Part shown: piece after piece, positions 38,354 through 51,189 of the stretch
Layout: every line of letters starts with the position of its first letter
How positions within the stretch are numbered: position 1 is the stretch's first letter
NCBI GenBank assembly: GCA_019914945.1
Contig: CM034109.1
Coordinates: 4,154,001 to 4,218,000, forward strand
DNA: 64,000 nt
Reading direction: 5' to 3'
From: Typha latifolia
Taxonomy: Eukaryota; Streptophyta; Magnoliopsida; Poales; Typhaceae
Notes under the pieces: model-generated
The model's input: the letters and a program-made list of their open reading frames with translations, nothing else
Told to the model about the DNA's origin: nothing
Databases searched by the model: none
Made by a program: the position numbers and the translations under genes

Positions 38354-38655
38354 CCAGGTCAGAAACGGCCGATCAGCTAATTGGACCGAACCATACAACA
38401 CGGGTCGATGAGGAATCCAAGGAGTTCACACCAAGTGAGAGTCCGGCGGATCCCGTCGAGATCCCAAACCCTAAAAAAAGCGAGAGATAGGAGAAAGATA
38501 AGAACGAAAGGTGGAAGTCTGCGGCGATCACGGTGGCAGAGGACACAAGAGATTCGAAGTCGGTGATGGTTTCGAATGAGGAAACCTAGGGCTTCGATGC
38601 GTTGGGTCCAATGCTGAGGAGAAAGAAGGGGAAGAGGAGGGGAACGGAACGGAAC
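38354..38655 (-). promoter_or_regulatory. SUA: Probable SUA 5' leader exon
   Basis: On the - strand this GC-richer, CT-rich stretch contains TTTTTTTAGGGTTTGGGATC and CCCTAGGTTTCC, typical of plant leaders. It ends in CCTGG followed by the donor GTATGG at 38,353. If spliced to the ATG-bearing exon at 34,727 or just upstream of it, the leader intron is about 3.6 kb. Just upstream (38,680-38,700) lies TTATTTATTT, a possible TATA-like element. The 5' end and the acceptor are not fixed by sequence alone. Confidence 0.6.
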
Positions 38656-39213
38656 GAGAGAAACGATTTTTGGTATAGCGGCGAGAGAAATAAATAAGCG
38701 AGGAGTAAGATGGATTGGATTAAATAATTGGATCCAACCCGCTAAGATGATTTTCTTTTTAAGACCGCTAATGTGAAATAAGAATAGCTGAATATGACGT
38801 GTGACGTGCTCAACTCGAAGCGAATAACTGTTGATCGGAATCAGATCCATTTCATGAGAGGAGATCCAATCAGATTCATTTGTGAGAGTAAAAGTATCCG
38901 TTATATTACTCAGATAATATTGTGAGGAAAATTAGGCCTTGTTCACTTTACAAACAGCGGCGGAATAAGAATAATAAATAGGAATTAATATTTTTATATT
39001 TACTAAAAATAATTATTTTTATATTTACTCGTGTTTTAGAATAAAAATATAATAATTATGTTTGATGTGATATAAAGAAAGATAAAAAAAAAGTAAAAGT
39101 TACTAAAATACCTTTCGAATAGATAGTAAATAAATTAATATATTGTATATATATAATGCTTGGAAATTGCATATGCAATGCAATACTAAGCAATGGCATT
39201 ATATATACGATGC

Positions 39214-39715
39214 TGATATAATCCAAATTGAGCTAGGTCGACTAGAAGATGGGTCTTAGGCCAAGTCGATCCACTCAAAAGGGTATTAGGCGAGGCTCAA
39301 GACAATTATTCACTTTATTTGTTTATTTAACTTATTGCATTTGCTTTTTGTTGGTTTCACATTAGATAATGGACCAGGCCCTCGTATAAATAAGAAAGCT
39401 GATCTTCACTTGTAAGGATCATAGATGAATTATTTTGAAACTTTTGATTTCAGTCCACTTCTATTAGTCTAGGACTTCATCATGGTTAGGTCTCTCTCTC
39501 CCCTATTCGACTAATCATTCCCTCCGAATTTGATCTCAATCTTCGTCTAATTCAAATCTTTCTTATCTTCCATCTACCATCCATAGTCATTCTATCTTCA
39601 CCATTAATCTCTAATCATTCATATTTACCCTCCATCTAGCCACTCACCCACCATAACTGAAGATCCAATGATTGTATTCAATACGTTTTACGAACCTCAA
39701 TTCATGTTCGTATCA
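39214..39715 (+). mobile_element. Short solo LTR, 502 bp
   Basis: It begins TGATATAATCC and ends TGTTCGTATCA (TG...CA). The flanks are GATGC and AATGC, a 5-bp duplication with one mismatch. A TATA-like CGTATAAATAAG lies near 39,383-39,394. The first bases resemble the TGATACGATTC start of the family-A LTRs. There is no internal coding region. Confidence 0.7.
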
Positions 39716-40735
39716 AATGCTAGGCTAAAGCATTACATATGCAATTTAGGGAGATAGAGATAAATATGGAATGTAATGTTTGAAAGATTAGTATACAATG
39801 CTTAAAAAAATTATTATTATAATTTAAACTCTATAAAAAAAGATTGGTTTATTAATTTTTGTCTTTTTTATATTTGATCCAACATATATTATATTAAAAA
39901 TCATATTTTATTATTTTAAATATTTAAAAGTTTAAATATTTTAGATATTCTAAATATTATTATATTTTGTAGTAAATAATAATAATTTTTTATTTTACAT
40001 GGAACATATATTTTTTAATATATCTTTGCAAAATTAGATTATTAATAATGTTAAAATATTTACACTTTCATATGTTTTATTCTATCTTAAAACATGAGAT
40101 TATTAGTAATATTATATTAAATTTATCCCAAAATTCTTATTTTGTTATTTAAAGAAAGGAAGATTTAATTAGGTTAGTACATAGTTCAAATAGTAAATAT
40201 ATTATTTTATCTATGAGTATAATTTTAATTTTGATATTAGTTTATTAATATTATATTTTTGATGTGTTATTAGTACATATAAAAATTATTTATAATAAGA
40301 TAATTTATAAAAAAAACACATCAAGTAAGTAATATATTATGAAAAATTATAATATTTATTTATATTTAGGTATATATAATATTTAATAATAATACTTTCT
40401 CAAATGTGGTTACTTTTATAGTATGTTAAATTATTGACATCTATGTTGTTTAAGTTAAATTTTATTTATTTAGTGTAAAATCAAAAATAAGATAAAGAGA
40501 AGAGAGAGAGAGACAGAGTAGAGAAGTGTGATAAATTATGATAAAATATTGATAAAATGTTGATAAAATTTTTGAAAGAGAAGAGAGAGGAGTAATGAAT
40601 TATGATAAGATGTTTGAAAAAGATAAAAATGAGCGATAAATTATAATAAGATATTTAAGAAAAGTTATAGTCAAATCTTTGATATATTAGTAATTGGGTT
40701 AGTGTGTAGCATAAGATATAATTTTGATAAATAGT

Positions 40736-43420
40736 TGATACACTTAGTTAGGATATTTTCTTATTGCATTAGGTGTTTATTTTTGTTAAAATAAAATTCC
40801 TACAGGTCGCGCTCGAATGCCCTTGTGAATGCCTTGTGAATGCTTTGTGAACGTCTTGTGAACGCCTTATTATAACGCCCCCGCCCAGCACGGGCACGTG
40901 CACGCCCACTCGCCCACACGGCACGCGACAGGCGGGGCCCGTCACGCACAGATACTCCCCTGTGCACATATAATCATGACATCATCAAATAAAACCTACT
41001 AATCTATCCATGATCACATAATCCATCACTAGATAAATCATACTATTAACATATAAATATCCCAGTCCACAATAATATATATTAAACCACTACATAATTT
41101 GACAGGACCCACACAGGCCACAACAAACCATCAAGATACAACTAAAATAATTAATACAAGAGTGTGCCATAATTCGACCTGTATCATACAGATCATCGTT
41201 TGATACAAAAGAGTACAAATATCAAATACTAGTACAACTCAATTTCTATATAAACTATCATCTATACTGTCTCGCATCTATAGCTTACCTCATCTTTGCT
41301 CTAAAATTTCTCATCAGGGTATCTCAAGGCAGTATCACATACCATAATATCTATGGGGGTTAAAAAAGGAATAAGTAAAAAGAGTCATGAGCAAAAGGCT
41401 TAGTGAATAGACCTTACCCCGAATCAGTAATGCCAAACAGAGAGTAAATCATGTACTGGATAATATGAATCAGAAAAAGCATCATGTCATGAATGAGTAT
41501 ATAAATATTCCTCAATAATACATAAATAAAAATAAATAACATGTCATGTCATAACTGATAAAATATATAATCCTCGACAATGTATAAATAAATTTCCATG
41601 TCATACCATCATCATAACTCTCTCTCAAATGTAACACATATGATGTATGCGGATCATGATCATGCTATGATATCAAATGCAACCACCTATGATGCATATT
41701 GATCATTCGATAATTAGATATAATAGATGGTAATGAAATCATATGTATTTCTCAAAATCACGATCATCACTAACATCTCGGTATAGTATCATCATACTAG
41801 ACCACTATGCATAGTCAACACCCGGTACCCGGTCTCAACATCATGTCCGAACACTCGGAGTATAGTCCGCGACCCTCTCAAATATAATCATACCCCGCCA
41901 CCGCTAAGGTATCAACATCCATCCAGACTGGGCACCCACATAGTTGATAGAAACCTTGTGAGGATAACTCACCACATATGCCCTAGCGAACGGTATGTGT
42001 CCGATTGTCTGTGTGCACAGACTCAACTGACCTCGGACATGGGCCACAAGATATTGAATATCAGCGACCATAATCATCACTCTAAACACCCCTAACCTTG
42101 GCGCCTACTTGGGTATCCCCACATTTTTTATTAACTATCATATCAATCACATTTCATGCTTTCCTTCTAAATGTCAGATCACAGCATATATCTAGTACGA
42201 TAACAAGTCAATGCATAACAAGAATTTAGGTGAAACAGGAATCAAGAGAAAAATGATGCAATGTAGACTCCAACCATGTATCTAACACATGCATACTCTT
42301 GGTAGTCTATCACATGCACACTCATACTAGAAATCACTCCGACACAAATTCATAACAGTATAATCATCTCAATTTATCATCATCATACTCATATCCAAGA
42401 TCAGCCTAATTCTATGCATGATAAAAATATGCTCAACTGTAATCATCTCTAGATAAAGTCATATAATCATGCTGGAGGCAAAAACATGCATGTACATAAT
42501 ATATAATATAACATAATTTGAGAAAGGCGTCTCGGGGATAAGACTACTTACACTTGATCAAAAGACACAAACCACGTATCCCTCATATCCGCCAATCAAT
42601 CGAGTGATACTCATCGCTAGCAAGATCCACGAGGTCTCAAATAAGGGGTTCGGGATTTGAAAATATTTAAGTAGTATGATGTTAGCCGTTTATCTAATTA
42701 GAATTAATTCAATTAAAATATAAATGTTTATTAGATTTAGAATCACTTCTCTTTATTTTTTACTACACAACTAGGTCTATATTATAGATACGATTCAAAT
42801 ACTATAATTATATTATTATCATAAAATGTTAGTTATAACGTAAGGAGAAGAGGTCTGTTTTCTTTTAAATGAGAGTATTTCTAAATATATAATTATAAAA
42901 TAAAATAAAATGCTAAATAACTATAAGTATAGACAAGGTCTAATTATAATTAATTTTATAATTCATACACTATCTTGATTAATTAGGGACAATACAGTCT
43001 TTACTCGATAAAATAATAAATAAATAACTAAATAAGCTTAGTATTTTATTTGTTGCAGAATAATCATATATAAAAAAATTAATAGAAATACTTAAAATAT
43101 ATATAATGAGGGCATTAGAATATAAATCTAATAATTATAATTTACAAATCTATCTATTAATCTAATAGACATATAAATAAATAAATAAATAAATATAAGT
43201 ATTACCTATATTTATACCTACTTAATCATTAATTATAAAAATTATCATTAATAAAATTATATTGAAGAATATATAATATTATTAAAATAGTTAATGTCTA
43301 AATAATCTATTTGCATTAATTAAGAAGAAAAATACCTAAATAAATAACATAAATAAATAAATAAATTAATTAATTATGCCATTAATGCTGGGCTCGACCC
43401 AGCACTGCCCCCGAGCTCGG

Positions 43421-43462
<42 letters not shown>

Positions 43463-44554
43463 GAAAATGAAAAAGAGGGGAAATGAGGGATCTCATCGGC
43501 GACGACAGCTTCGTGGAGGTGGCGACAGGCCGACGGCAACGAGGAGAGGAAAGAGTGCAAGAGAGAGTAGAGAGAGAGTAGAGTGAGAGAGTGATCGAGA
43601 GAGAGATGGAGATAGAGAAAGAGAGATTTAAAGAGAGAGAGGGAAGGCGGTGGAGGAGGGGTTGCAGCGACGCCGGGGCCCGCCGGGGCCAGCTGGCCGC
43701 AGCCGATTGGCTGCAGCAGAGGCAGTGGGCGCGTGGCGCCCCACCACGCAAGCTGCATGAGTAGCTTGCATGGGCACGAGGTCGGCCATAGTGTGGCCGG
43801 TCACATCGTGCCCAAAATTAATTAAATTTTTTTAAGGTTGGGTTGTTATACTTATGAGCGCCTGCGTTCGAATGCCTATGTCGTGTTCTCAAATCCAGAG
43901 AAGGGGCATTTTGAGTGCGTTCGAACATGATCGGGCGCGTTCGAACGCGATCGACAGAAATCCTCTAGAATTAGGGTTTCATATTATTTTAGGACTTATT
44001 GGCTAGCCTCTATAAATATGTGGATAGCAACCAAATTCATTATGCTATTGGATTATTGATTTCTTGCCTCCTATCTTCTCTCTAAACTTTTCTCTCTTCC
44101 CTCTTCACCATCCTTCCATATCTACCATTGGCCAGGTTTCTCCTCGCTTCTAATCTCCCTCGACTATCAAGCCACCTCTCTTCTTTGGGATCTCGACCAC
44201 TTTTTCCCTTCGTCTACTTCTTTTAATCACTTCCACAATCCATCATCATCTCCATACCCATCCATAACCCTAACATCCACTCCACTTGTCACCACCACCA
44301 TGACCATGTTATTTCGTATTTTCGTCGCTACTACAGTTTGAATCTATGAAGGGCTTAAATACGAAAGTTGTAGATCAGGAAGTTACGGATCAATCCAATT
44401 AGTTTTGTAATTTTTTGACTATTTGATAATATCTGATGAATATTTTCCCACGGTTGCACGAATTAAATCTTGTAATAAATTCATATCTTGAAGGAATTTT
44501 AGCATAGCCTATCTTTGGTTCTAGATCCTATCAATTTGGTATCAGAGCCTATCA
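40736..44554 (+). mobile_element. Family-A-like LTR with attached tRNA-Met primer site
   Basis: Starts TGATACACTTAG and ends GAGCCTATCA, flanked by ATAGT on both sides (40,731-40,735 and 44,555-44,559). It carries the GTTCGAACGC-type motifs of family A (near 40,810-40,870 and 43,860-43,960), a TATA-like CTATAAATATGTGG near 44,010-44,025, and near its end TTTGGTATCAGAGCC, the usual primer-binding site for initiator tRNA-Met. It looks like an element collapsed to one LTR plus primer site by a deletion at the repeated CCTATCA. A solo LTR of family T (40,871-43,850) is nested in it. Confidence 0.7.
40871..43850 (-). mobile_element. Solo LTR, family T, CTTAT duplication
   Basis: Starts TATAACGCCC and ends GGGTTGTTATA, with CTTAT at 40,866-40,870 and 43,851-43,855. 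It is 2,980 bp and matches the 54,398 copy in the same orientation and the 60,189 and 48,112 copies in reverse. It has an AT-rich centre and a GC-rich end with a (GA)n tract (about 43,423-43,459). Terminal G has mutated to A at both ends. Open frames inside it are low-complexity Ser/Leu runs, not genes. Confidence 0.88.
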
Positions 44555-44690
44555 ATAGTGTTTATATTCTTGAATATGACTATTTTTATGTTTAGCTGTT
44601 ATTCTAGAATAAAAGTTTGAATTCTGAAATAAAGAATTTTGTTATTTCTAAAGTGAACGTGAAGTTCATGACCAAATAGCTCTATTTTTA

Positions 44691-45539
44691 AATTTATTTA
44701 CCAAAATAAAAACACCTAAACTTAAATACCAAAATGGGTTACTATAGTCCTAACTAAAACATTTGATTATTAATTGTTTTAATAAAACACTTCTTAAGTA
44801 TTTTCCCAGACTTTGCTAAGCTAAGGGATACGAAGCATTATCTAAAGCGTTTCAATAAAAATGCTAATATTAGTGTTTTACTTAAAAATTGCTAATCTAA
44901 TCAGCATTTTAAGTAAAATGCTTAAGAGTTTCTAGGGTTATTACTTGTTAGTTTGGCTTATTGGGTTAGCCTCTTAAGATGTGGATGGCAACCTAAAGGA
45001 GGATTATGAATGAATATTGAATTTTCTTCCCTTCCTTCTCTACCCTAACTCTTCTCCCTCCTCGTTCAAGCCCTAGTTATGTGTCATCTCGCGACCAGTT
45101 ACCTCTAATCCCCCTCGACTGTTGAGTCCTCCCTCCTCATTGGGATCTCGACCAACTTCTCCCCCCCTCATCCTTATCCCTTCAACACCACGTGCCACCA
45201 AATTCATCACCATTATCACCACCTTAACCACCATCATCACCATCACCCATCATCTCCACTTTCACCACAACATTGCATATTTTTTCCCTAGGTATAGTTA
45301 GAATCTGTGAAGGGCATGAATATAAAAATTGTCGATTAGAAAGATACGGAACAATCACCACTAGTTTCATAATTTTTTGATAATGAGAGAATATTTTGAG
45401 ATTATTCTCCTCCGACTGCGCAGACCGCTTCCCTACATCCGTGCTTGGTCGGGAACGGACGCACAATCCATATCAGCCACCGGCTATCCTCCCCCTTCCT
45501 CTGTCGGCTCTCCCTATCTTCTTGGAACTGACCACCTTT
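44691..45539 (+). mobile_element. Truncated family-A-like LTR and unclassified flank
   Basis: From about 44,930 the sequence TTTCTAGGGTTATTACTTG, TTAGCCTCTTAAGATGTGG and the CTCCCTCCTC-rich block parallel 58,950-59,330 and 43,960-44,330, so it is the second half of a family-A-like LTR without its start or end. The bases 44,691-44,930 are unassigned. Element B begins directly after it. Confidence 0.5.
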
Positions 45540-45629
45540 TGATACGATCCGACCACGTGAGTTAAGTCAAGTCGAGTCAAATTAAGTTATTAGTTAGATT
45601 TACTTATTATTTTAAATATCAACTAAGTG

Positions 45630-46426
45630 TGTTACGAACTAGTTCTAGTAAGATCTGGACGTACTAAAATTATGATATTTTATGGTTTGTAGCCTCTTGA
45701 GTTTGGATTCTAATGGATTTAGTTTCACATGAATCGAAGGTCTGAATAAGAAGTTAAAATTAAAAAAATAGAGGAATGTCAGGACTAGATAGATAGATAA
45801 TTATCCGACGTTGCGGCGGTCGTTGGAGGGTGGTGGACGGCCAAGGGATGGTGGTAGATGGCTGTGAGGTAGGGTGGCTCGTGGAGGAAGATGATGGCTA
45901 GGGTTTGGAGGTAGAATTAGAGTTCTAAGTTAGATCTACTCCTAGGAAAATAAATGGCTGCAATTAATTTACTTCTACTCCTAAATTATCTTACTCTTAC
46001 TCCTAATATAAATTTAAGGCTAAAATAATTTCTCAATGCTTGGGCGCTTGGATGGTTAAATAATTAAGCCCAACCTCTCTATATATATAGAGGTCAGATA
46101 CAATGAGTCATACTCTGATTAGCCCTAAAGGCTTATACGACTCAAATTAAGGTTTGCTTTAGAGACTTACATGACTTAATTGAACTTGTCTTAGTTGCTT
46201 ACATGACTTAATTGGACTTGCCTTAGTGACTTATATAACTTAATTGGACTTGCCTTAGTGGCTTACATGATGTAATTAGACTTGCCTTAAGCGTTTACAT
46301 AACATAACTAGACTTGTATTAAGGGCTTACCTAAGAGATAAATATGAATTAATTAAAAGATAAATAGACCCGAGCCATTGAGCCCAATGTCCCCTGATTC
46401 GATTTTATCAGATCCGAACTATAACA
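45630..46426 (-). mobile_element. Solo LTR in the 5' LTR of element B
   Basis: Runs TGTTACGAACTAG to CGAACTATAACA, with AAGTG duplicated at 45,625-45,629 and 46,427-46,431. Removing it restores the sequence found uninterrupted in the 3' LTR of element B (AAATAAGTGAATGTAAGCCC near 58,446). It carries about five tandem copies of a 32-bp motif containing CTTAATTGGACTTGCCTTAG (46,160-46,330) and a TATA-like CTATATATATAGAGG on the + strand near 46,078. Confidence 0.88.
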
Positions 46427-46934
46427 AAGTGAATGTAAGCCCAATAGGGTGAATTGGACCTGATCCGCTATGACTACTCTTATAAATAGGAGTGATCATG
46501 GGATAATTATCATGAGTAGAATGATATTAAGTTTAGTTAATTTTATCATCTGTCTTTATCTTTTATCGTAATCATTAGGTTGTCTTTATCTTCATAGGCG
46601 TAGACTGTAATTGTATAACCCTTTCAATCTTCCAAACTCTAGCCACCATATTCCTCCATGAGCCACTGTACTTTATGGTCATCCACCACCACCCTTGGCT
46701 ATTCGCTACCCTCTTACGACCACTGCAATATCGGATATTTTCACGTTTGTCCCGTTCGACATTTCCTTACTTGTTTTATTTTTAACATTTCACCCTAACT
46801 TCGAATTCACATAAAGTAAGCCATTAACTTGTGAGGCTATCACCCATAAAAATCTCATAATTTTCTTATGTCTGTATTGATCCAGATCTAGTTTGTAATA
46901 GTGGTATCAGAGCCACCATTCCTCGGCCGATGGT

Positions 46935-47213
46935 TTGCACGAGATGAAGAAGATGAACGAGAAAGAAACACTTATGGAGGATCAAGGACTTGTCTCCATC
47001 CTTATGGAGGTTTTCTCGGGACCACCACCAGCAACCTTCAATGACGAACCACTCGCGTGGGTGAGGATGTTGATCAAATTTATGGAATTATTGAAGATCT
47101 CTGAGAGGATCGAAAAGGTGATCCAAGCCTTGACGGTCATTATCCTGGCTAGACAGCACCCCTTTATGTCACTACTACCGCCAACCATCACTTTCAAGCG
47201 CCAACAATGGTGA
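46935..47213 (+). pseudogene. Weak gag-like frame of element B
   Basis: A 92-codon frame starts just after the primer site. It has MEVFSGPPPATFNDEPLAWV and then an alpha-helix-like segment, followed by unrelated frames rich in Thr, Ser and Pro. Position, not similarity, suggests gag. No zinc knuckle is visible. Confidence 0.35.
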
Positions 47214-48111
47214 AACCATGGAGACCATCCAAACCGTGGTAACCACCTCTCCTCCGATCATGGTGGAGCTAGTGTCACCTCTATAGACCGTCCCCACCAT
47301 AGCAGCAACGCTGAAGCAACCCCCAATAACGGCTCGGACATCGTCTTCCCCAGCCGTAACAGTAAATGAGCAGTTGGAAAGCTTCCAACTCAAGCTACCA
47401 TCGCGTGCATCTTCCTTGGACAACTCGCACTCAAACCATAATAGTTGTTCACATCGGAACCAGTTGGAAGACGTCGTCGATAGTCTTTCACATTGTAGTG
47501 AAACCGCGGCTCGTGGTCACGGGTCCATCCTTTTTGTAGCCACTAATGGCCACAGCTGGACTTACTAGTCCATAGGGGTGTAAACGAGCCGAGCTTGATC
47601 GAGCCTGGCTCTAATCAAGCTTGGATTGAAATTAATTTCGAGCCTATCTTTGTGATCAAGCTTGTGATACGATTTGGACTTCACCGATGTCATCTCAAGC
47701 ATAAAGTCACTTTAGGAGTGTCTTTGTTTCATGTTTTAGTGTTTAATTTTCATGAAAATAAGTTTTTTGTAAGTCGCGTTTGAATGCGGGTGGAGTGAGT
47801 TCGAACGCGGTTGTGAATGGGGTTGTGAACGTGGGTGAAGAGTGTGCATTGTGCGTTCGAATGCCCCATTTGAACACATTGTGAATGCCTGCATCACGTT
47901 CGCAAATCCAGAGAAGTGGGAAATAGGCGCGTTCGAATGCCTGCATCGCGTTAGCAAATCTAGAGAGAAGCGAACTCTGTGCGTTCGAACGCGGTCGGGC
48001 GCGTTTGGTTAGCCTCTAAACGGATGTGGATGGCAACCAAAGTAATTATTGATTATTGAGAATTGAGTTTTGCCTTGCCTCCTTCGTCTTCTTCATTTTC
48101 GTTCTCTCAAG

Positions 48112-48234
48112 CTCGTGCCATGCAGTGGCAGCGGAGGTGGGCGCTACGCGCCCCAAGCGCTGGCCCGGCCAACCTGGCCGAGCCAGCTGACGCGGTGGGC
48201 CCCTGCCGCCGCCGCAGCCCCCCTCCCCACCGCT

Positions 48235-48289
<55 letters not shown>

Positions 48290-50992
48290 GAGATTCATTC
48301 TCATCTTCCTCTCTTTCTCTCTCTCTTTCTCAAACACCCCTTCTCTCTTTCTACCCACTGTCGTCGCCACCTCCACTAGCGCCGGTGAGCTTCCCTCATT
48401 CTCTTTCTCTCTTTCTCTCTCTCTCTCTCTCCCTCTCTCTCTATCTCTCTCTCTCTCTCTATCTCTCTTTCTCTCTTTGTCGGCTTTCTGTTGGACCGCC
48501 GGAGGATTGAGCCGTCGGTGAGAGGCCTGCCGCTGAGTGGCCACCAACGGTCGCACCCCTCCCCCATGGCCCAACCTTCTTCTTCTTCTTCTTTCTTCTT
48601 CTTCTTCTTTCTTCTTCTTCTTCTTCTTCTTCTTCTTCTTCTTCTCTGTCTTCTTCCTCTCCTCCTCCTTCTTTCCTTCTCTCCCTGGCTGCACCCTACA
48701 AGGGGTGCTCGGCTCGTCCCAGCGCCCTTGCAGCGCCAGGCACTGGGCTCGGCCCAGCGCCTTGCTGTGCATGGCGCTGGGCTGAGCCTAGCACTGTATA
48801 CAATTATATATAATTATATATATATATATGCACAATTAGTTTAACTTAGCTAATTTAATGTATTTAGGTTATACAAATTAAATATAATTACATCATAGTT
48901 AGTATATAGTTCTAATTATATCATGTTTAGCAAAATACCTATAATATAAATTACTATTTTAATCCTAAGTAGGTAATAGAAATTATTAGGGTTATGTACG
49001 TATATTCTTACGTAATTAATTGCTGTAACTTAATTATTATTTTCTTAATTATCAAAGAGAATAATAGATAGATAAAATATATTTTAAATACACTATTAAA
49101 TAATATAATTATGATTAATAAATAACAAAAACAAATATAGAATTGAAGAGTACATAATTACAACTAGAAACTATCGTTTTGTCGGGTTAATTTTAATTAA
49201 TAGAAAAAACTGACATATTTGTTATAAATAATTTCAGATCTAGACCCCCTTGTTCAAGACCCTGTGGACCTAGCTATCGAGGCTTGATCGTTATCGTAGC
49301 AGCGTGAACGAGTGGTAGTTTGGTATTTACAGTGGGGTGAGTAGTCTTATCTCCTAGACGTCTTTCTCAAATTAGGTTATATTATATATTATGTACATGC
49401 ATGTTTTAGCCTCCAGCATGATTATATGACTTTACCTATTGATGATTACAGTCGAGCATATTTTATCATGCATTTGATTATGCTGATCTGGGATATGAGT
49501 ACATTGGTGATATATATAGAGATGATTAGAGATAATTCTATTATTATGATTGTTTACCGAGTTGATCTGTATCATGAGTATGCATGTAATAGATTAGCAT
49601 GAGTATGCATGTGTTGACGATACAGTTGGAGACTACATTGCATCATTTTCTCTTGATTCCTATTCCACCTAAATTTCTGTTATGCATTGACTTGCTATCG
49701 TACTGGATATATGCATTTGATCTGTCATTTAGAAGGAAAGCATGAAATGTGATTGATAGGATAGTTGATAGAAAGTATGAGGATACCCGAGTGGGCGCGA
49801 GGGTTAGGACGCGCTTGGTGGATGATTGATCGCTCGACATAGTCGCAATCCTATAGGCCTTACGTCCGAGGTCGTTAGTATGTGTGCGCAGCAGACATTC
49901 GGACACATGCCGTTCGCCAAGGCATATGTGGCGAGTTATCCTCACAAGATTTTGTATCAGCTAGAAGGGTGCCCGGTCTGGATGGATGTTGATACCCTTA
50001 GCGGATGGCAGGGTATGATTATATGTGAGATACTCCTTACGGATGGCAGAGTATTCTCTGAGCCTTCGGGCATGATGTTGAGACCGGGTACCGGGTGTTA
50101 ACTATGCACAGTGGTCTAGTATGATGATATGATACCGAGATGTCGGTGATGATTGTGATGTTGAGAAATGCATATGATTTTATTATCATTTGGTTATCTG
50201 ATTATCGGGTGATCAATATGCATCATATATAGTTGTATTTGATATCATAGTATAGTCATGGTCGACATGCATCATTTGTCATATTAGAGGGAGAGTTATG
50301 ATGATGGTATGACTTAGAGATTTATTTATATATTGTCGAGGACTACGTATTTTATCAGTTATGACATGACATGTTATCTATTTTTCACTTATGTATTATT
50401 AATGGACATTCATATACTCATTCATAGCATGATGCTCTTCGTGATTCATATTATCCAGTACTTGATTTACTCTCTGTTTGGCATCACTGATTCGGGGTAA
50501 GGTCTATTCACTAAGCCTTTAGCTCATGACTCTTTTGTTTCCTTCTTTCTGAAAACCCAGGTGAACGAGAGGAGCAGGATACTCTCTTAGAGGTCTTGCC
50601 AGCCAGTGAGAAGTAGAGTGTGGTTAGTGTTATACGCCAGAAGAGTTATCTTATCTGATGTAATAGTTGACATCCTCCAAAGTGTATCTGTATTATTGTC
50701 TTATATTTTAGCAGGTGACATTGTACTTGTATAATTACGTATATATCACCGTTGTGTATATGTAGTTGTGAAAAGCTCTTGATGATGTGTTGTGGTCTGT
50801 GTGGGGCCCATGTAGAGTTATTTGTATGTTGATGATAATTAGACTTGTGTTATTCTTAGTTTAAATGTTGTGGATAAAATCATGATGTTACTATAGGTTA
50901 ATTTGATTGTCAGTATCTAACCGAATAGATAGGTGCTATGCACGTGCCGTGTGGGCTCGTGCCATGCACGTGTTTAGAGTTTGGGTGTCACA
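48112..50992 (+). mobile_element. LTR of family T, 5' truncated, inside element A
   Basis: It aligns by eye with 60,189-63,307 in the same orientation: the CGTGCC...GGGCGC start, CT-rich tracts, AT-rich middle, and landmarks near 49,890 (CATTCGGACACATGCCG) and 50,490 (GGGGTAAGGTCTATTCACT). It ends TTTGGGTGTCACA, unlike the GCGTTACA of the other copies, so it is a related subfamily. About the first 90 bases are missing. No target duplication is visible, so a deletion accompanied or followed insertion. Confidence 0.75.
48236..48655. repeat. CT and CTT microsatellites in LTR
   Basis: Long CTCTCTCT runs (48,236-48,475, interrupted) followed by (CTT)n at about 48,578-48,645. They create Ser/Leu-rich and Lys/Glu-rich chance frames on the two strands. 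Confidence 0.85.
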
Positions 50993-51018
50993 GATGTCAT
51001 CCACCATGGACGGATTAA

Positions 51019-51189
51019 CAACTTCGCAGCACCTTCATCTCTGGGCTGCGGGGTGACATACAAGACGATGTGAGTGCTTTAAGGCCTAGAACCTTAAAGG
51101 AGGCTTTCGAAGATGCGGTGCTTATGGAAGACAAACATAGGGCCATGAAGATACACTTGAAACAGTTGGACGAGCCAAGGAAGCCATAA
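51019..51189 (+). pseudogene. gag fragment of element A
   Basis: The frame reads QLRSTFISGLRGDIQDDVSA, then LRPRTLKEAFEDAV, and ends in a TAA after about 56 codons. The same QLRSTFISGLR motif occurs in the separate gag at 63.3-63.5 kb, typical of Ty3/gypsy gag. The N-terminal gag was lost where the T-family LTR now sits. Confidence 0.75.

Larger units (their letters stand above)
38938..44690 (+). mobile_element. AT-rich non-autonomous element, copy 2, split by LTRs
   Basis: The left end GGCCTTGTTCACTTTACAAA and the right-end text TTTCTAAAGTGAACGTG can be read as degenerate terminal inverted repeats (GTTCACTTTA). The interior (39,900-40,735, then 44,560 on) matches copy 1 at 22,736-24,170. 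It is interrupted by a solo LTR at 39,214-39,715 and by an LTR element at 40,736-44,554. It has no coding content. Whether the two ends belong to one element is inference from the matching interior. Confidence 0.5.

Noticed and set aside
38377..38850. 157-codon frame on the - strand upstream of SUA
   Set aside because: It overlaps the probable SUA leader and promoter, has no recognisable motif and crosses the proposed splice donor.
48063..48844. Several long open frames on both strands (up to 221 codons)
   Set aside because: They are Ser/Leu, Lys/Glu or Arg/Glu runs from CT and CTT microsatellites in a T-family LTR, open in several frames at once.
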